This document shows, piece after piece, positions 27,578-42,190 of a stretch of 64,000 nt of DNA. Both the position numbers and the translations under genes were made by a program. The first letter of the stretch is position 1; each line of letters opens with the position of its first letter. The stretch lies in NCBI GenBank assembly GCA_029959085.1, contig JARWIR010000001.1, positions 16,731,730 through 16,795,729 of the forward strand, written 5' to 3'. A model generated the notes under the pieces. It did no database searches. It was given only the letters and a program-made list of their open reading frames with translations, and was not told where the DNA came from. Source of the DNA: Nemophila menziesii (taxonomy: Eukaryota > Streptophyta > Magnoliopsida > Boraginales > Hydrophyllaceae).

Positions 27578-28612
27578 ACTGCAAGAGCTCTCATGTTTCA
27601 AGCCAAATTACCCATCCAATACTGGTCTGAAGCTATTCTTACTGTTACTCACCTCATCAATAGATTACCCACTCCTCTTCTACACAATCTATCACCATAT
27701 GAACTGCTATATAACCATCCACCAAAACTGATCCATTTGCGTGTTTTTGGTTCCTTATGTTATGCCTCTACATTAACTCAAAATAGAGCAAAATTTGATT
27801 CAAGAGCAAGAAAATGCATCTTTATTGGCTATCCTACAGCTACTAAAGGATACAAACTACTTGACATTAAGACTCACCAAATTTTTGTCTCAAGAAATGT
27901 AGTATTTCATGAAACCATATTCCCCTTTTCTCAAACAACTCCTCCAAATAACCTTCATACTTTTCTGTTTCCACCTTCTTCAAACTCATACACATACCAT
28001 TTTTCTGCACCACAATCAAACACTACCTCTGAACCTACTCATAATGACCCTCCTATATCAACCAATACTAATATCCCTTCTCAACTTAACAAACCTAAAA
28101 GAACCAGAAATCCACCAGCTTATCTCAAAGATTATATATTACCCTCAACTTCTCTTTGTGTCTCAACAACAACTCCTCCACCTCTTTACCCTATAACTGA
28201 CTTTCTCAGTTCAAAACAACTTTCTCCCTCATACTTTCACTTTATTGTTGCTATAACCTTTTTAACTGAACCAAGATCCTACAAACAAGCCTCTACTAAC
28301 CCTGATTGGATTGAAGCTATACAAAAAGAATTAACAGCTCTTCAAGAAAATAATACTTGGGACATTGTTCCACTAACTGAACACATCAATCCTATTGGAT
28401 GTAAGTGGGTTTTTAAATTGAAATACAAGGCTGATGGTACATTAGAGAGGCATAAAGCCATGCTTGTAGCCAAAGGCTAAAATCAACAAGAAGGCTTAGA
28501 CTTTTTTGACACTTTTTCTCATGTGGCTAAAATTGTCTCTATAAGACTTATGATAGCTTTAGCTTCAATAAACAAGTGGCATCTTCATCAACTTGATGTA
28601 AATAATGCCTTC
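27578..28612 (+). pseudogene. Ty1/copia pol fragment (integrase end and start of RT)
   Basis: The 295-codon frame (27,593-28,480) carries the C-terminal copia integrase (ARALMFQAKLPIQYWSEA, NRLPTPLLHNLSPYELL, LRVFGSLCYAST, RKCIFIGYPTATKGYKL). After a Pro/Ser/Thr-rich linker the start of the reverse transcriptase follows (WIEAIQKELTALQENNTW, GCKWVFKLKYKADGTLERHKA). An in-frame TAA at 28,478-28,480 sits where the family has Tyr (KGYNQ). The frame then continues (QQEGLDFFDTFSHVAK, LHQLDVNNAF) and stops abruptly at 28,612. Gag, protease, the integrase core, the RT YVDD motif, RNase H and both LTRs are missing. Confidence 0.9.
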
Positions 28613-28930
28613 ACGTGCAACACGCCCCCTCACGTGCAAGCTTAGTAGAGAGTTAAGCTTTGCACGTGCAGATTTTGAGTGGGTGGCGGTAGAGAGACTC
28701 GAACCCAACACGCCCCCTCACGTGCTGGCGGTGGACATGTGCAGATTTTTAAGTGGGTGGCGATGGAGAGACTCGGACCCAGGACCTCAAGGATCGTGGA
28801 GCTTTGATACCATGTTAAATTGCCAACTCAACCAAAAGTCCGAAGTGTTAGGAAAAGGCATTATATTAGTGAGATATTACACTCCAACAAATGAATAAAT
28901 TTACTCACTTATACATCAAAGACACTTCAA
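28613..28930 (-). mobile_element. LTR/PBS fragment of a copia- or TRIM-type element
   Basis: On the minus strand, an LTR-like end (...ATTTAACA, boundary at 28,813) is followed at once by TGGTATCAAAGC (28,812-28,801), which resembles the initiator-tRNA-Met primer-binding site of copia-type elements. The leader beyond it contains two copies of a GCCCCCTCACGTGC motif (28,625 and 28,710) and two of GTGGGTGGCG. The outer LTR end is not defined. Confidence 0.5.
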
Positions 28931-29595
28931 TCCTTCATTATACAATGTAGTCAAAGATCATGTAAATAATAAATTTATGCAAATGAGAAAATTAAGTAAC
29001 TTATATTTTCCACAACAAATTATTTCTATTTTCAATCTAGTGTTTTCACAATAAAAACAACCATTTTATTCTCATTTGCAGCAATGTGTTATTCCCGTAT
29101 GCCCTTATTTCCACAGCCAATACAGTTGCATGATACTCTATCCTTGTACTATGTTATAAGCTTGAACGGATTATGATTGAGTCAAGTCATATGTGTTTTT
29201 TTGAAATTTGTCTTTAAACAAAAGGGCAAACCGCTTTGTTGGGCAATACATCACAGTTCCTAATACACAAAACAAAATCAAAACATAAGTTTGGGAATGA
29301 TAGTGTAACTAATCTCTAAATTTAAATCATAGAAACATAGAATATCGTAATATACACCATTGGTTCCATGTGATGGCCAAATATAACCCTAAGTCATGCA
29401 CTAGCTTTGTGAATCTGACCCTCTGTGAAAAAATTGCACCTGTAGGTCCTAACTTATATTTTAAAGTAATTACCTTTAAACTTACCAACAATTATACGAA
29501 CTCATTTTCGTTTCTGCCAAACACTTTTTTTGTTGGTCTAAAAGGCTTATTTCTTCCATAGTGAAAATACTAAACCAAACTTCGATTCTACCTTG
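28931..29595. other. Intergenic, no recognised gene
   Basis: AT-rich sequence with a 63-codon ORF (29,370-29,561, +) that I do not recognise. Confidence 0.4.
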
Positions 29596-30028
29596 TCTTC
29601 TTTACCTAGACGGACTGACTATTCTCGTCCGTTTCAGCGGCTAAGAGAAGAAGCACTAACTGAAAGGGCTCAATAACTTCTCTTGATTTCTTACTTGCCC
29701 CGCTCCCCTTAAAAGCGTTGGTTGAACCAAAGCATGGATTAATGTTCTTCTACGACTGAACCTGACAAAGAATTTCTTAGCTCAATAGAGATGAGGCGTA
29801 AGTAAAATAAACAAGATGCATCGCTCATTCACCCCTTTGACTTCTTCCATTCTTGAGACCCGGCCCGGCTCGCGTCGCTCCAAGAACAAGACAAAACCCC
29901 CACCTTAGCGTCCCAAAGAATCCATGGGATGGGTTCGGTTTTAGGAAGTAATCATGGTGCATTTCGTGCCTTACAATTTCTTTCTTCGAGAACTTCTCCC
30001 ACTATGCACCTTTTACTCTTTTCATAGC
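29596..30028. other. GC-richer non-coding block, possible organelle-derived insert
   Basis: This stretch is clearly richer in GC than its neighbours (runs such as GAGACCCGGCCCGGCTCGCG) and has no plant repeat hallmarks or long ORF. Its style resembles plant mitochondrial intergenic DNA. This is an impression without a database match. Confidence 0.3.
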
Positions 30029-30033
30029 CCATG

Positions 30034-31608
30034 TGGTGTGGCCTAAGGTGTGATAAAAAGATGTATAAAATAAGTGCAAATAAACACCCTAAGCTAACAC
30101 GGTACTGCAAGTATTACAGGACGTATGCAAGTTTTAATGATAAGAAGATTTGTTCCTCAGGGACTGACGAAAGTTAGAGAGAACTTATGCAAATTATCAA
30201 GTGCAGATATTAAAGATAGAAAAGATAATACGCAAGAGAAAGAAAAGGAAAATTGATTTTTATTTGGTTTTTATAAAGAAAACTAAACTACTAAATAAAA
30301 GACAGAAAATAAATAAAAGCAAAGAAAAGAAGATAGTATGAAAGATATAGCTTAGGTTTTACTAGTATGCACTAATCCTTCTAATTCTATCTATTAGATC
30401 TAATTTATAAGGGAGAATACTAGCTCTTGGTATACTTAGTCAGGATTCTAAATTCCCATACCTTAGACCTTGAGAGCGACTAAGGGGGATACGGCACAAC
30501 CAAGAAGTGTTTTAAATAGGGTTATCAAATGCCACTAAGGCCCTAAACAAATACTGCAATCCTGGTGATATGGTGGTTAAAACAAACCCTATGACTATCT
30601 AGTTAGAATCATGTTTTGTCAGAACTAATATCGACACTAGACGTTATGTGGTGGTTCAATAGTTAAGCACCCAGTTACGGTGACCATCTAACTACTATTA
30701 AGGTAATCCTATACTCGTGCACTAGCAAGGAAAACAATCATTAAATCAAAACACATAATCAAATATAAAGGTAAGTAGCTAATATCAGATTAAAACATAT
30801 AATTCCCAAAGAAACTTAGATAGAAGAATTAGAATTCATAGTTTATACATGATGCAAAACCTAAGCTAATAGAATTAATTCATACAAAGAAAAGAAGAGA
30901 AAAGAATTACAAAATAAGAGGTTGAAGGAGACATGATTGATGCACAGCTCCTTCCAGACTTCTTCTCTTGTGTTGCAGCTTCCTCTTGGCCTTAAGGTCT
31001 GGCCAAGGATGATTTTAGAGTGTTAAGAGGCTGTATTTATAGGGTATAGGAAGACCTAATTCGTTTTCTTGAAGGAGAAGGAAAGTAATGGACTCCTAGC
31101 CCAACTCAAATTCGTATGGAAATAAAGATAAACACTGCTGGACCGTTTTGAGCATATCTTCTTCGTTATTGGTCGGTTTTTGCTCCATAATATACCAAAA
31201 GAATCGTAACAGAATTATCTTTGTCCCTGTAAAAGGAAATTACCAAAATCGGCCTATTTCTTAGGTAAATAACCACTTCTTTAGGCGTGTACTGCAGAAT
31301 TCAGATTTAGGCAGCTTTTCCTTTTCCTAATTGAACACAATTTCCTTCTATCTCCAATTACCATGCTAATCTCTTTCCATAAGTTGTAGTCTTTGACTTG
31401 GACTCTAATTAATCTCCATAATTATCTTTAAAGCTTCACACTAAATAAACAGTTAAACCCAATATGCTCTAAAAATAATAATTCACTAAATCAAGACCCA
31501 AAATAGGAAAGTGCACTAAATTAAGCTAAGATCGACCTATAAACTAATAAATACGCCTAAAATGATGTCTCTGAAGTATATTATATTATCACAAATGAGG
31601 AGACATCA
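30034..31608 (-). mobile_element. Solo LTR 'C' (same family as A)
   Basis: On the minus strand this starts TGATGTCTCC at 31,608 and ends at 30,034 (minus-strand ...CCACACCA). The 5-bp duplication CCATG occurs at 30,029-30,033 and 31,609-31,613. Length 1,575 bp. No coding region. Confidence 0.85.
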
Positions 31609-31944
31609 CCATGTATTCCTTCTCTAGTGAGAGAGACCTTATAAGACTATGAAAGTATTGAGGAACACCATATAGCCACCATAGCGGACTAAGAGAAACC
31701 CTATCTTTCGTGCATTGCAAATCTAATCTAATCTTGAAATTGACTTGTGTTGATTGTTTGTTTGATAAGTGTATTTTTGACTTAGTTTGTAAATATTACT
31801 ATATTTGATTTGTTAGGATAATTGCTTTAGAGTCATTCATTATTATTCTATTCCTCTCTTCTTTAATTTATTGGACTTAGGCCCCTCTATGATTTATTTT
31901 CTCTTTTATTTTGTCATCACAACAAAATTTTGAGTTAGGGGTCT

Positions 31945-33456
31945 TGATGTCTCTCTTTCTGTGATGGATTAATCCACTCACGAGACATCTTTTGGGGAGT
32001 TTATTGGGCCTAAGTGAGGGTTTTTCCCTACTATCTGACGTATTGTACTTTTCTCTCTAGTTTTGGTATTATTGCTATTTATAGAGTTTTTGTGCTTTAA
32101 TTTTGTGTAAGTGTGTAGATTTCAGTTGTATGGTTGATACAAGGTGACAATATGAAGAAAATAAGTCAAAAAGTCAAGTCAAACCCCAAGTCAAGGTGTA
32201 AGATGAGCTTAAAGTCACTTTGGGAAGTAAGAGATTTTAATGGAGAAGTCTTGACGTCATATTGTTTCAGTCACTACAGATAATTGGTCAAAGATTGAAG
32301 TCAGTGACGTGTGGGAAGTGTCGGAAGTCGATTCAATTGAGATGAGAAAGTTATGCTATTTGCTTCTACCGTGTCTCGAACTAGTCAATCACTAACTAAA
32401 AACGGGTTGGGACATATCTAACCTAATTAAGCAAGCCCATGGAGGCCTCGAACGTTTTTATTTAGTATATAACTAATATATAAACTCCAAAACATATACA
32501 ACTCATTACCCACATCACTTTACACGTTGTCCAAGAAGAGCTAGAGCAGAGGAAGAGCATAAGAGAAGGAAGGAAAGGTTTTTCAACAAAAATCATCATC
32601 CTCATCAGAGCTCTGAATCTGATCATTCCAAATAGTAACTTTATTTTAATTTATCTTTTAAACATGATTCCAATATTAGTTTTTATTAGTTTTCATTTTT
32701 TGATTATGAACAAAACCTTTATTGCTTGAGGATTACAATTATATACGAACCTTAGTTGATTATTATTGATGTTCTTTTGATTTTAGGATTGGATATTTAA
32801 TTGAATTGTGTTTTGCATCTATTGGGTATACATATTGAGTTAATACTATCTATATCTTGGCCAAGTAGTGGGTAGCCCAAGTAATTAGGCTGGCATCCAA
32901 TGAGGGGAGTTTTTATAAGGGATAAGTGTATACACACTTGGTGTGCGTTAGTGAGCCGATAGGTCTTGACTAGCCAAGAAGACACTACGGTTTAAAATTT
33001 AATTTCTCAAAATTTGAGTACATGAGATATCTAAGTCAACCCTTAAGGAAGTTAGAGATTTTAGAATCTCGGTTAATAAGAACAACCAATTTACCCTTAT
33101 ATCTAGATCATATAACTAGCAACTCTGGGGAGTATTAGCAATCGTTAAGTATAACTCTCATTCTTGAAAAAAATCTTTTTAGTTAATTGTCTTTAAATTT
33201 TAGTAGCTTAATTGCGTTAATCATTATTTGTCTCTTAATATATAATAACTAAAAAATATTTTATCATCTACTTTTTATTGTTGCTTCTTATTTACAAACT
33301 ATTTAAAATTGTACCGCGAAACACATCGAGTTAACACTGATAATCCCTGAGGGGACGATACATACCCTAACTTACTTTTATTAACGACCCGTGCACTTGC
33401 AGAAAGTTACCCCATTTATAGTTGTTGATTTATCTATCACACGGGAAGTGCAAACA
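31945..33456 (+). mobile_element. LTR 'D' with its primer-binding site (5' LTR of a truncated gypsy-like element)
   Basis: It begins TGATGTCTC and ends GTGCAAACA (1,512 bp). Unlike the solo copies it is followed by TGGCGCCACTGTCGGGGA (from 33,463), which resembles the primer-binding region found just after the 5' LTR in many plant Ty3/gypsy elements. About 230 bp of leader follow, with a Lys/Arg/Glu-rich start of coding sequence (LLRDQRKKERERRAQIEM). The element then breaks off near 33,716. Confidence 0.8.
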
Positions 33457-33462
33457 AGTTTT

Positions 33463-33481
33463 TGGCGCCACTGTCGGGGAT
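33463..33481 (+). other. Primer-binding site of LTR D
   Basis: TGGCGCCACTGTCGGGGA lies 6 bp after the LTR end. By position and sequence it is a tRNA primer-binding site; I did not match it to a specific tRNA. Confidence 0.65.
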
Positions 33482-33716
33482 TATATTGTTATCTTCTTGT
33501 GTTTTGTTTTAGTATAGTTGTTTAATTTTTCGTTGGAATTACTTGTGTTTTTTGTCTTTCTACAACTTTTATAGGTTTTGGTTATACTCTCAAATCTTGA
33601 GAAGTTGCTACGAGATCAAAGGAAAAAAGAAAGAGAAAGACGCGCACAAATTGAGATGACCTATCCAAATTCTCAACAAGGTGCCAACGTTAATGCTAAT
33701 CAAGTGAATCAACGTT

Positions 33717-33975
33717 AGTTGCTTGCGTTTATTTTGTTGCTACCTTAAGCTTTCGGGCCTAGGTAGGTAACTCTTTTGTACAATGTACAGTTAGTTTCTA
33801 TTTATACAACTGTTTACCTAACCCAAAAAGATTCCAGATTTGGGTCAACAAAACAATCAATCAGGAGTGAACGTGAATGGATAAAATCCATAGAATGTAG
33901 TTAACAAATTTCTCATTACCTACTCCAAAATACCTACTCCAAACCTAAAAGACAAACAAAATACCCAAACTACTT
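33717..33975. other. Spacer with one half of a direct repeat
   Basis: Positions 33,906-33,978 match 35,931-35,989 in direct orientation (shared core ACTCCAAACCTAAAAGAC and ACTACTTACC). No coding sequence. Confidence 0.6.
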
Positions 33976-33987
33976 ACCTTAAAAAAT

Positions 33988-35520
33988 AGAGATTTTGACC
34001 CAAAGGGTCTTGAACATCCACCCCCTAATCCTAACCCAACCCCATCTTATTGCTCTTCTCATTAATGACCTCAAATAAATTTTAACACTAGAGACAAAAC
34101 ACCATTTACAATTTTACCCCCTTTTTATTTTATTCACTACATATACTATTTATCCTATTTCTAAAACCTAAAAATCCTATTCTCTTTCTACATTCCCGCC
34201 AAAACATTTTCTCTCATCATTCATCTCTCTCTTCCTACTCACCTCTCTCTCCACTCATCGAATCTTTCTCCCCACCGCCATCATCTAGCTCCACCAATGC
34301 GCAGCAACAATGGCAACCGAGACAACCGCGTGAAGAGCTTCGCCGCCTTCTCCTCCATTGTTCGAGACAACTGCGTGAAGAGCTGATTCAATGGCTTCGA
34401 AGATAGATCTCCACCGCCTTGCTGAGTTGCTGACCACCACACCTCTGCACGAAGACCGCTACTCCGCCATTTCGCCTGGATTTGGCTTTTTTAGAGATTC
34501 AAGCTGCACTCGTCAAGCGGAGCTCCTTGCTTCACCTGCTGCTTCTGCCGGAAACTGACTTGCTCGTGACTTTCGAGCTCCACCGAGAAGATAGCTGGTC
34601 GGAGTTGGTGTTGCGTTGGTGAACAGTGAGAGTTGGTCGGTTTTGAAAGCTTCTGTAAATCTACATCCGGAGCTTGAAGGATTTGCGAGCCATCAAACGA
34701 GCTTCGTGCCATGATTCTTCTCAAGATTGAGCTTCATCAGATTGCTCCAGATCGAGCTTCATATTTTCTCCAGTAAGAAGTTGCGAGCCATCAGTTAGAT
34801 TAGGTTTTAATTTTTTTTTCCAGATCTGGTCAAACGAATGTAGTTAGGGTTTTTAGAGTAATGATATATACCACCCAAAATATACCACCTGATTACCACC
34901 CAATGACGTGGCCTGAATTGGTTAATTATACATCGTTAATTAGATCAAGAAAATAAATTGATTAACGATTTATAACCAACCAATTCACGCCACGTCATTG
35001 GGTGGTATGATTTTGAGTGGTATATATCATTACTCTTATTTTATAGTAATTAGTTTGCTTTGTTAATTTATTTTATAATTAATTTGAAAGTGTTTAAAAT
35101 GGAGTGAAAAGAGAACAAATTATTATTTTAACTGTATAGTCTTTGTTTTTTCATAATTACATCATTTTAAAATAATACTCATCATTTTTTTATAGAATAC
35201 TCATCATTTTTAATAGAGTACTCAACAATTTTTTCGAAACTCGTCATTTTTTTCCCGAAACTCATCAAATTTTCTGGTGATCGGAGGTCGGAGATGGGTG
35301 GTCGGAGGTCGGTGGTCGATGATCGGTGGTCGGAGGTCAGAGGTAGGAGGTAGCTGGGTAGTGGCAAGAGAAGATGAACGGTGACATCACTTTTTATGTC
35401 TTTTAGTTTTAGTAAAGGTATTTTAGCATTTGGTCAGTTTTGAGATCTCTTTAAATAAGTAAGATTCCCACTAGTTTTTTTAGACCAAAAAACTTTGTGT
35501 CAAGACTCTATGTGTCAATC
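33988..35520. mobile_element. 1.53-kb non-autonomous TIR element upstream of enolase
   Basis: A 12-bp direct repeat ACCTTAAAAAAT flanks the unit at 33,976-33,987 and 35,521-35,532. Its ends are inverted: GACCCAAAGGGTCTTGA (33,997-34,013) pairs with GACACATAGAGTCTTGA read on the minus strand near 35,516-35,500 (14 of 17 identical). The duplication length suits a Mutator-like element, but no transposase is present. Inside are a CT-rich leader-like region, a short ORF on the minus strand (34,491-34,724) that I do not recognise, a GGTCGGAGGTCGG-type repeat (35,280-35,345) and a nested MITE. Confidence 0.65.
34856..35035. mobile_element. 180-bp MITE with long TIRs and TTA duplication
   Basis: The first 19 bp (GAGTAATGATATATACCAC) are repeated exactly, inverted, at the right end, and the inverted similarity extends over most of each half (ACCACCCAATGACGTGGC in both). 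A TTA flanks each side (34,853-34,855 and 35,036-35,038), which suits PIF/Harbinger (Tourist) MITEs. A partial copy lies at 52,108-52,188. Confidence 0.85.
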
Positions 35521-35557
35521 ACCTTAAAAAATATTGAATCTCCTGTTTTTTACTTTT

Positions 35558-35688
35558 TTTTTTGGGAACATGGGTTCCGGGATTGCTTGCGCGCACCCGA
35601 CTAATCCCACGGGGATATACATGCCTCCCCATGTATATTCTCAGGTAAATCAGAACTAGGTGACCCATTTTCAGGAAGGAGTTCGAGC
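35558..35688 (-). mobile_element. SINE, copy 2, with target-site duplication
   Basis: On the minus strand it has a B-box-like GGGCTCGAACTCC, then a body with GGGATTAGTCGGGTGCGCGC (a motif shared with the SINE at 4,811) and a short poly-A end. The 16-bp repeat CCTGTTTTTTACTTTT flanks it (35,542-35,557 and 35,689-35,704). The A box is missing, so this copy is 5'-truncated. Confidence 0.8.
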
Positions 35689-35704
35689 CCTGTTTTTTAC
35701 TTTT

Positions 35705-36035
35705 GATGTTCATCAATATTTATCATACTTTTTTTTACACAGATTAAACTTTTTTTTTTAAATTATTTTTAATTAATTAAGTAAATGAATTTAATGACGA
35801 TTAATGGGTAGAATATGTATTATTTGGTATCTGTTGATGGAGGGGTAACCTTGTTACCCTGAAAAGGAAAAAAGGAAAATGAACTTTCGTAAAATAGAAA
35901 AGGCAAATATGATTTTTGTTTTTTTTAAAGAAATTTCTTGTTGCCCACTCCAAACCTAAAAGACGAATCAAAAACAAAAACTACTTACCATTAATCACAC
36001 GTGACAATCCAACGGCTGTAACCCACAGTTATCAC
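35705..36035. other. Upstream region of enolase
   Basis: AT-rich, with a palindrome GGGGTAACCTTGTTACCC (35,842-35,859) and the second half of the 33,906/35,931 direct repeat. The motif CACGTGAC at about 35,998 contains an ACGTG core as in G-box/ABRE sites; its function is not shown. Confidence 0.4.
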
Positions 36036-36043
36036 TTTATAAG
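36036..36043 (+). promoter_or_regulatory. TATA-like box of the enolase gene
   Basis: TTTATAAG lies about 110 bp before the ATG. It is followed by a CT-rich leader (CTCTCAGATCTCTCTCTTAC) typical of highly expressed plant genes. Confidence 0.55.
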
Positions 36044-36150
36044 TAGGTGTCGTCGCACCTAACCCCCTTCTTCCATAACACTCATTTACTCTCTACTTCA
36101 AAACTCTCTCAGATCTCTCTCTTACAACCCAAAAAAATACACGAGAACTA

Positions 36151-39048
<2,898 letters not shown>

Positions 39049-40184
39049 AGAGAAGAGAAGTAGACTTTTGGATGTTGGGATTGGATTAGGAGTGTGTCTG
39101 TTTTTCTGAATAATCGCTACTTGAAATTTTGTTTTGGTTGTTATATTTTTGCTAAAACACACTTTGTAGCAATGCTCTTATCTTGTCTTTTCATGAATCC
39201 TGCTGCATTCTCTTTGAGAAATGCTGAGTTTAATTTATGTATGTCTATTTGCGTTTAGTTTTTAAATGCCCCTTTTCATTGTCTTTGCTTCTTGTATTTC
39301 CCCCCTTGTTACAAAATAAGTCTTGCATCTGGCCCGGACTACCCAAAAAAAGGTAAAAGACCATCATAACCTGATGATGGTAAACTTTTCAACTTAGATC
39401 TTTTGACTATTCTATCCCTTAGATAAATAATTAATTAACAAAATAAAAATCGACATTCCAATTATAGAAATAATAATTAACTAATAGAATAATGCACAAA
39501 ATTCTGTCAAGACATTTGCAATTCTCTCTCCTCTCTGCTAAACCAAACGGCGATTCAAAACTTTCAAATCCTTTTGAAATCAAAGCAAATTTTTTATATA
39601 AAGTGTTACTAAGTAATCAATCGTCATCAAATTTCAAGCACAACCCCAAGTTTCAAGGTATTTTTGAGTTTTTTTTGGGGGAATTTCGAATAATTCACCC
39701 AAGCTTAGGTTTTATGATTTGAAATGTTTTGTATCAAATAAATTGCAGTTCTGTCAGTAATATAGTTGTTTTCTAGTAATTTAGTTGCAGTCTTACTTTG
39801 ATTCCGTAGTGTTTATTTGCGATTTCAATGAATTGCATAAATTGTTTCTAAGTTCTACTATTTTAGGGCTTAATGTAAGTTAAACTGTTATTAGGCCTTT
39901 ATGCATCTGTAATCCTAATGTGTTGTTTTTTAGTTAATAATCATGATATGAATGTGATATTTATGTACTTTGAAATGGTTATGATGTGTTTTCGGTGATT
40001 TTCAAGATCTTGTAGTTATGTACTTTGAAATTTGTAATCCTAATGATGTGTTTTCAGTGATTTTCAAGATCTTGTAGTTGTATGACTACAAGTTCATAGG
40101 AGTTAAATGTAATTTAACAGGTTTATTTTAGCTATTTCATTGTGACTCTGCAACTACAATATTATAACTGCAAAGTAAATAGGA
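39049..40184. other. Enolase 3' region and spacer
   Basis: The first 250 bp or so are the probable 3' UTR (TGAATAATCG near 39,107 may act as a polyadenylation signal). A tandem duplication follows at 39,962-40,077 (unit starting TATGTACTTTGAAAT, 55 and 61 bp). The ORF at 39,492-39,722 is not recognised. Confidence 0.5.
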
Positions 40185-40570
40185 GATAGTCTTAGCCCCC
40201 TTACCTAAGATATGTGATCAATTTCCTACCCTTAGCTATCAGATGGAACCAGATGCATAGGGAGCATTCGGAGGGGTCAAACTCTTGCCCCTGGTGTACC
40301 GCTTAACACCCTATATTTCATTTCCGGCGCCAGGATTTATTTCGAATGCTTGCTGGATCAGTTTCTCACTAAGATTATAGCAGGGAAGGAGTTGTGTTAT
40401 ACCTGATTGATTAGCTTCTTTCACCCTGCCCTATTGTTAGCTGGGAAACTTCTCAGCGGTCTCAACGAAGTCACGTACCACTTATTATTATTAACTTCGG
40501 GAAGAGCGGAGAATTGCTTTTTGGAGTAGGAGTATTGCATGACGCTAGTTAGCTTATCAACTAACGTCAA
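40185..40570. other. GC-richer block, possible organelle-derived insert
   Basis: A sharply bounded stretch of higher GC with no ORF and no repeat hallmark (for example CATTTCCGGCGCCAGG, GGGAAGAGCGGAGAATTG). Its style is like that of plant mitochondrial DNA. This is an impression only. Confidence 0.3.
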
Positions 40571-40994
40571 ACACGGCGTGCATTTATTACATTATTTACT
40601 TAATATGGTGATTTTTTGTAAATGCATGACATTATAAATAATTGAATCAGAAGCAGAATCTTCGAGAACAACCAAAGATAGGGGATACAAATCAACTCTA
40701 CTAATGATAAACAAGATTTTGCTAGATAATCAAGGCATGCAATAAAACATCATGTTAACTTCTTATTCAAACAACTGTTTGATTACAAGAAGACAAATGG
40801 CAAAGAAGTCGGGTTAAGGGTAGGTGATATCCTACTCTTAGAGTCGTCATATGCTATCAAAACTCTACAAAATATTTCAAACTAGGAAAGAACGTTGTAG
40901 AAACAACAAAGGACATACATGGAGATCGTTGTAAGTTAAGTCCTTGTCGTCGAATATTGAATTATTTGTAGTAATCAATGCTTGTCAAGCTCGT
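40571..40994. other. Spacer, no gene seen
   Basis: No family-level similarity was recognised. Confidence 0.35.
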
Positions 40995-41422
40995 TTATCG
41001 AGATGAGATAGTCGTATCTTGTATTTTAGTAGAAACTATGGTTGGTCTACCCTTGATCTCTTCGAGCACCAAATCTGAAACCACATGCGAAGACTTGATG
41101 CTACGCGGTTTCATGAACATGTTATCGTAGGTGTGCTCATTAACGAAAGAATGTATAAACACATATATATTAACCTTGTCGACTGATGCATTGACCCTCC
41201 AAGTACAACATGTAGTGGAGGATTTGTCACAACAAGTTAAAACCCTTGTTTTATTGTCATGTTGAAGCTTATAACTGACACCAACCTCATATTCAAATAG
41301 CATGAGGCTCGTGCGGAACTTTCAAGTCCACCTTGAAAAAATTGACCGATCGAATGCAAAGAATTGGACCCGTCTTTACTCTCTAGCTGGACAATTGCAT
41401 GAGTATAATTAGGCGAAACCAC
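40995..41422 (-). pseudogene. MULE transposase relic (N-terminal DNA-binding part)
   Basis: Two overlapping minus-strand frames give SNSLHSIGQFFQGGLESSA, then a Cys-rich block (TCCDKSSTTCCTWRVNAS) and FIHSFVNEHTYDNMF followed by VVSDLVLEEIKGRP. This is the layout of the MuDR-type domain before the DDE region, and it parallels the transposase at 15.9-16.2 kb. A frame change separates the two parts, and the DDE domain, SWIM finger and TIRs are missing. Confidence 0.75.
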
Positions 41423-41780
41423 TAACTAGTGGAACAATAAGAAGACGCATAAGATTGAATGTAATATGAACTATGAACTAGAACGATCGGAAGCCGAGTA
41501 GAATGAGACGTTGTAGAATAGTTAATAAAACAAACTGTTTTAGGAATGTTTTTCAGAATTCTCGAACTCTACTACGTGAATTTATAACAAAAATTTCAAA
41601 TATCTCGATTGTGGAATCATTGAAAACCATATTTTTGAAATGCTCCTCGTTTTGCAAGACACCGTTGATGTGATGTCAGAAGTATAACAAAGTGAAAGGA
41701 ACATGGGATGCAACTCGGACCGTAAGTGCATAGGTACGTGTTGATGGAAGCATAACTTTCAAATAAATCCAACACACGGA

Positions 41781-42179
41781 ATGTCCTGTACCATCCAAAT
41801 AGAAATACTACCATAATCGTACGCTTAGTCTCCATCTGAAGTTTATAACATAACAATGAAAATGTTAACAAATTAGACAGAATGTAGAGAAGTTAAAAAA
41901 AATTACACACAAAATGTCATGTACGATCTAAATTGAAATACTACCATAATCGTACGCTTAGTCTCCATTAGAAGGTTATAACATAACAATGAAAATGTTA
42001 ACAAATAAGACACAACGTAGAGAAGTTAAAAAAAATTACACATGAAATGTCTTGTACCATCCAGATTGAAATACTACCATAATCGTACGCTTAGTCTCCA
42101 TTGGAAGTTTATAACATAACAATGAAAATGTTAACAAATAAGACACAATGTAGAGAAGTTAAAAAAATTACCAAATTTT
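41781..42179. repeat. 133-bp tandem repeat, three copies
   Basis: Copies start at 41,781, 41,914 and 42,047 (ATGTCNTGTA). Each contains TACTACCATAATCGTACGCT and AACAATGAAAATGTTAACAAA. A fourth, diverged copy lies at about 42,708-42,810. Local ORFs are by-products. Confidence 0.9.
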
Positions 42180-42190
42180 TTATATCATTT

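Noticed and set aside
28605..28898. 97-codon ORF after the copia fragment
   Set aside because: It spans the copia break and an LTR/primer-binding leader; not a gene.
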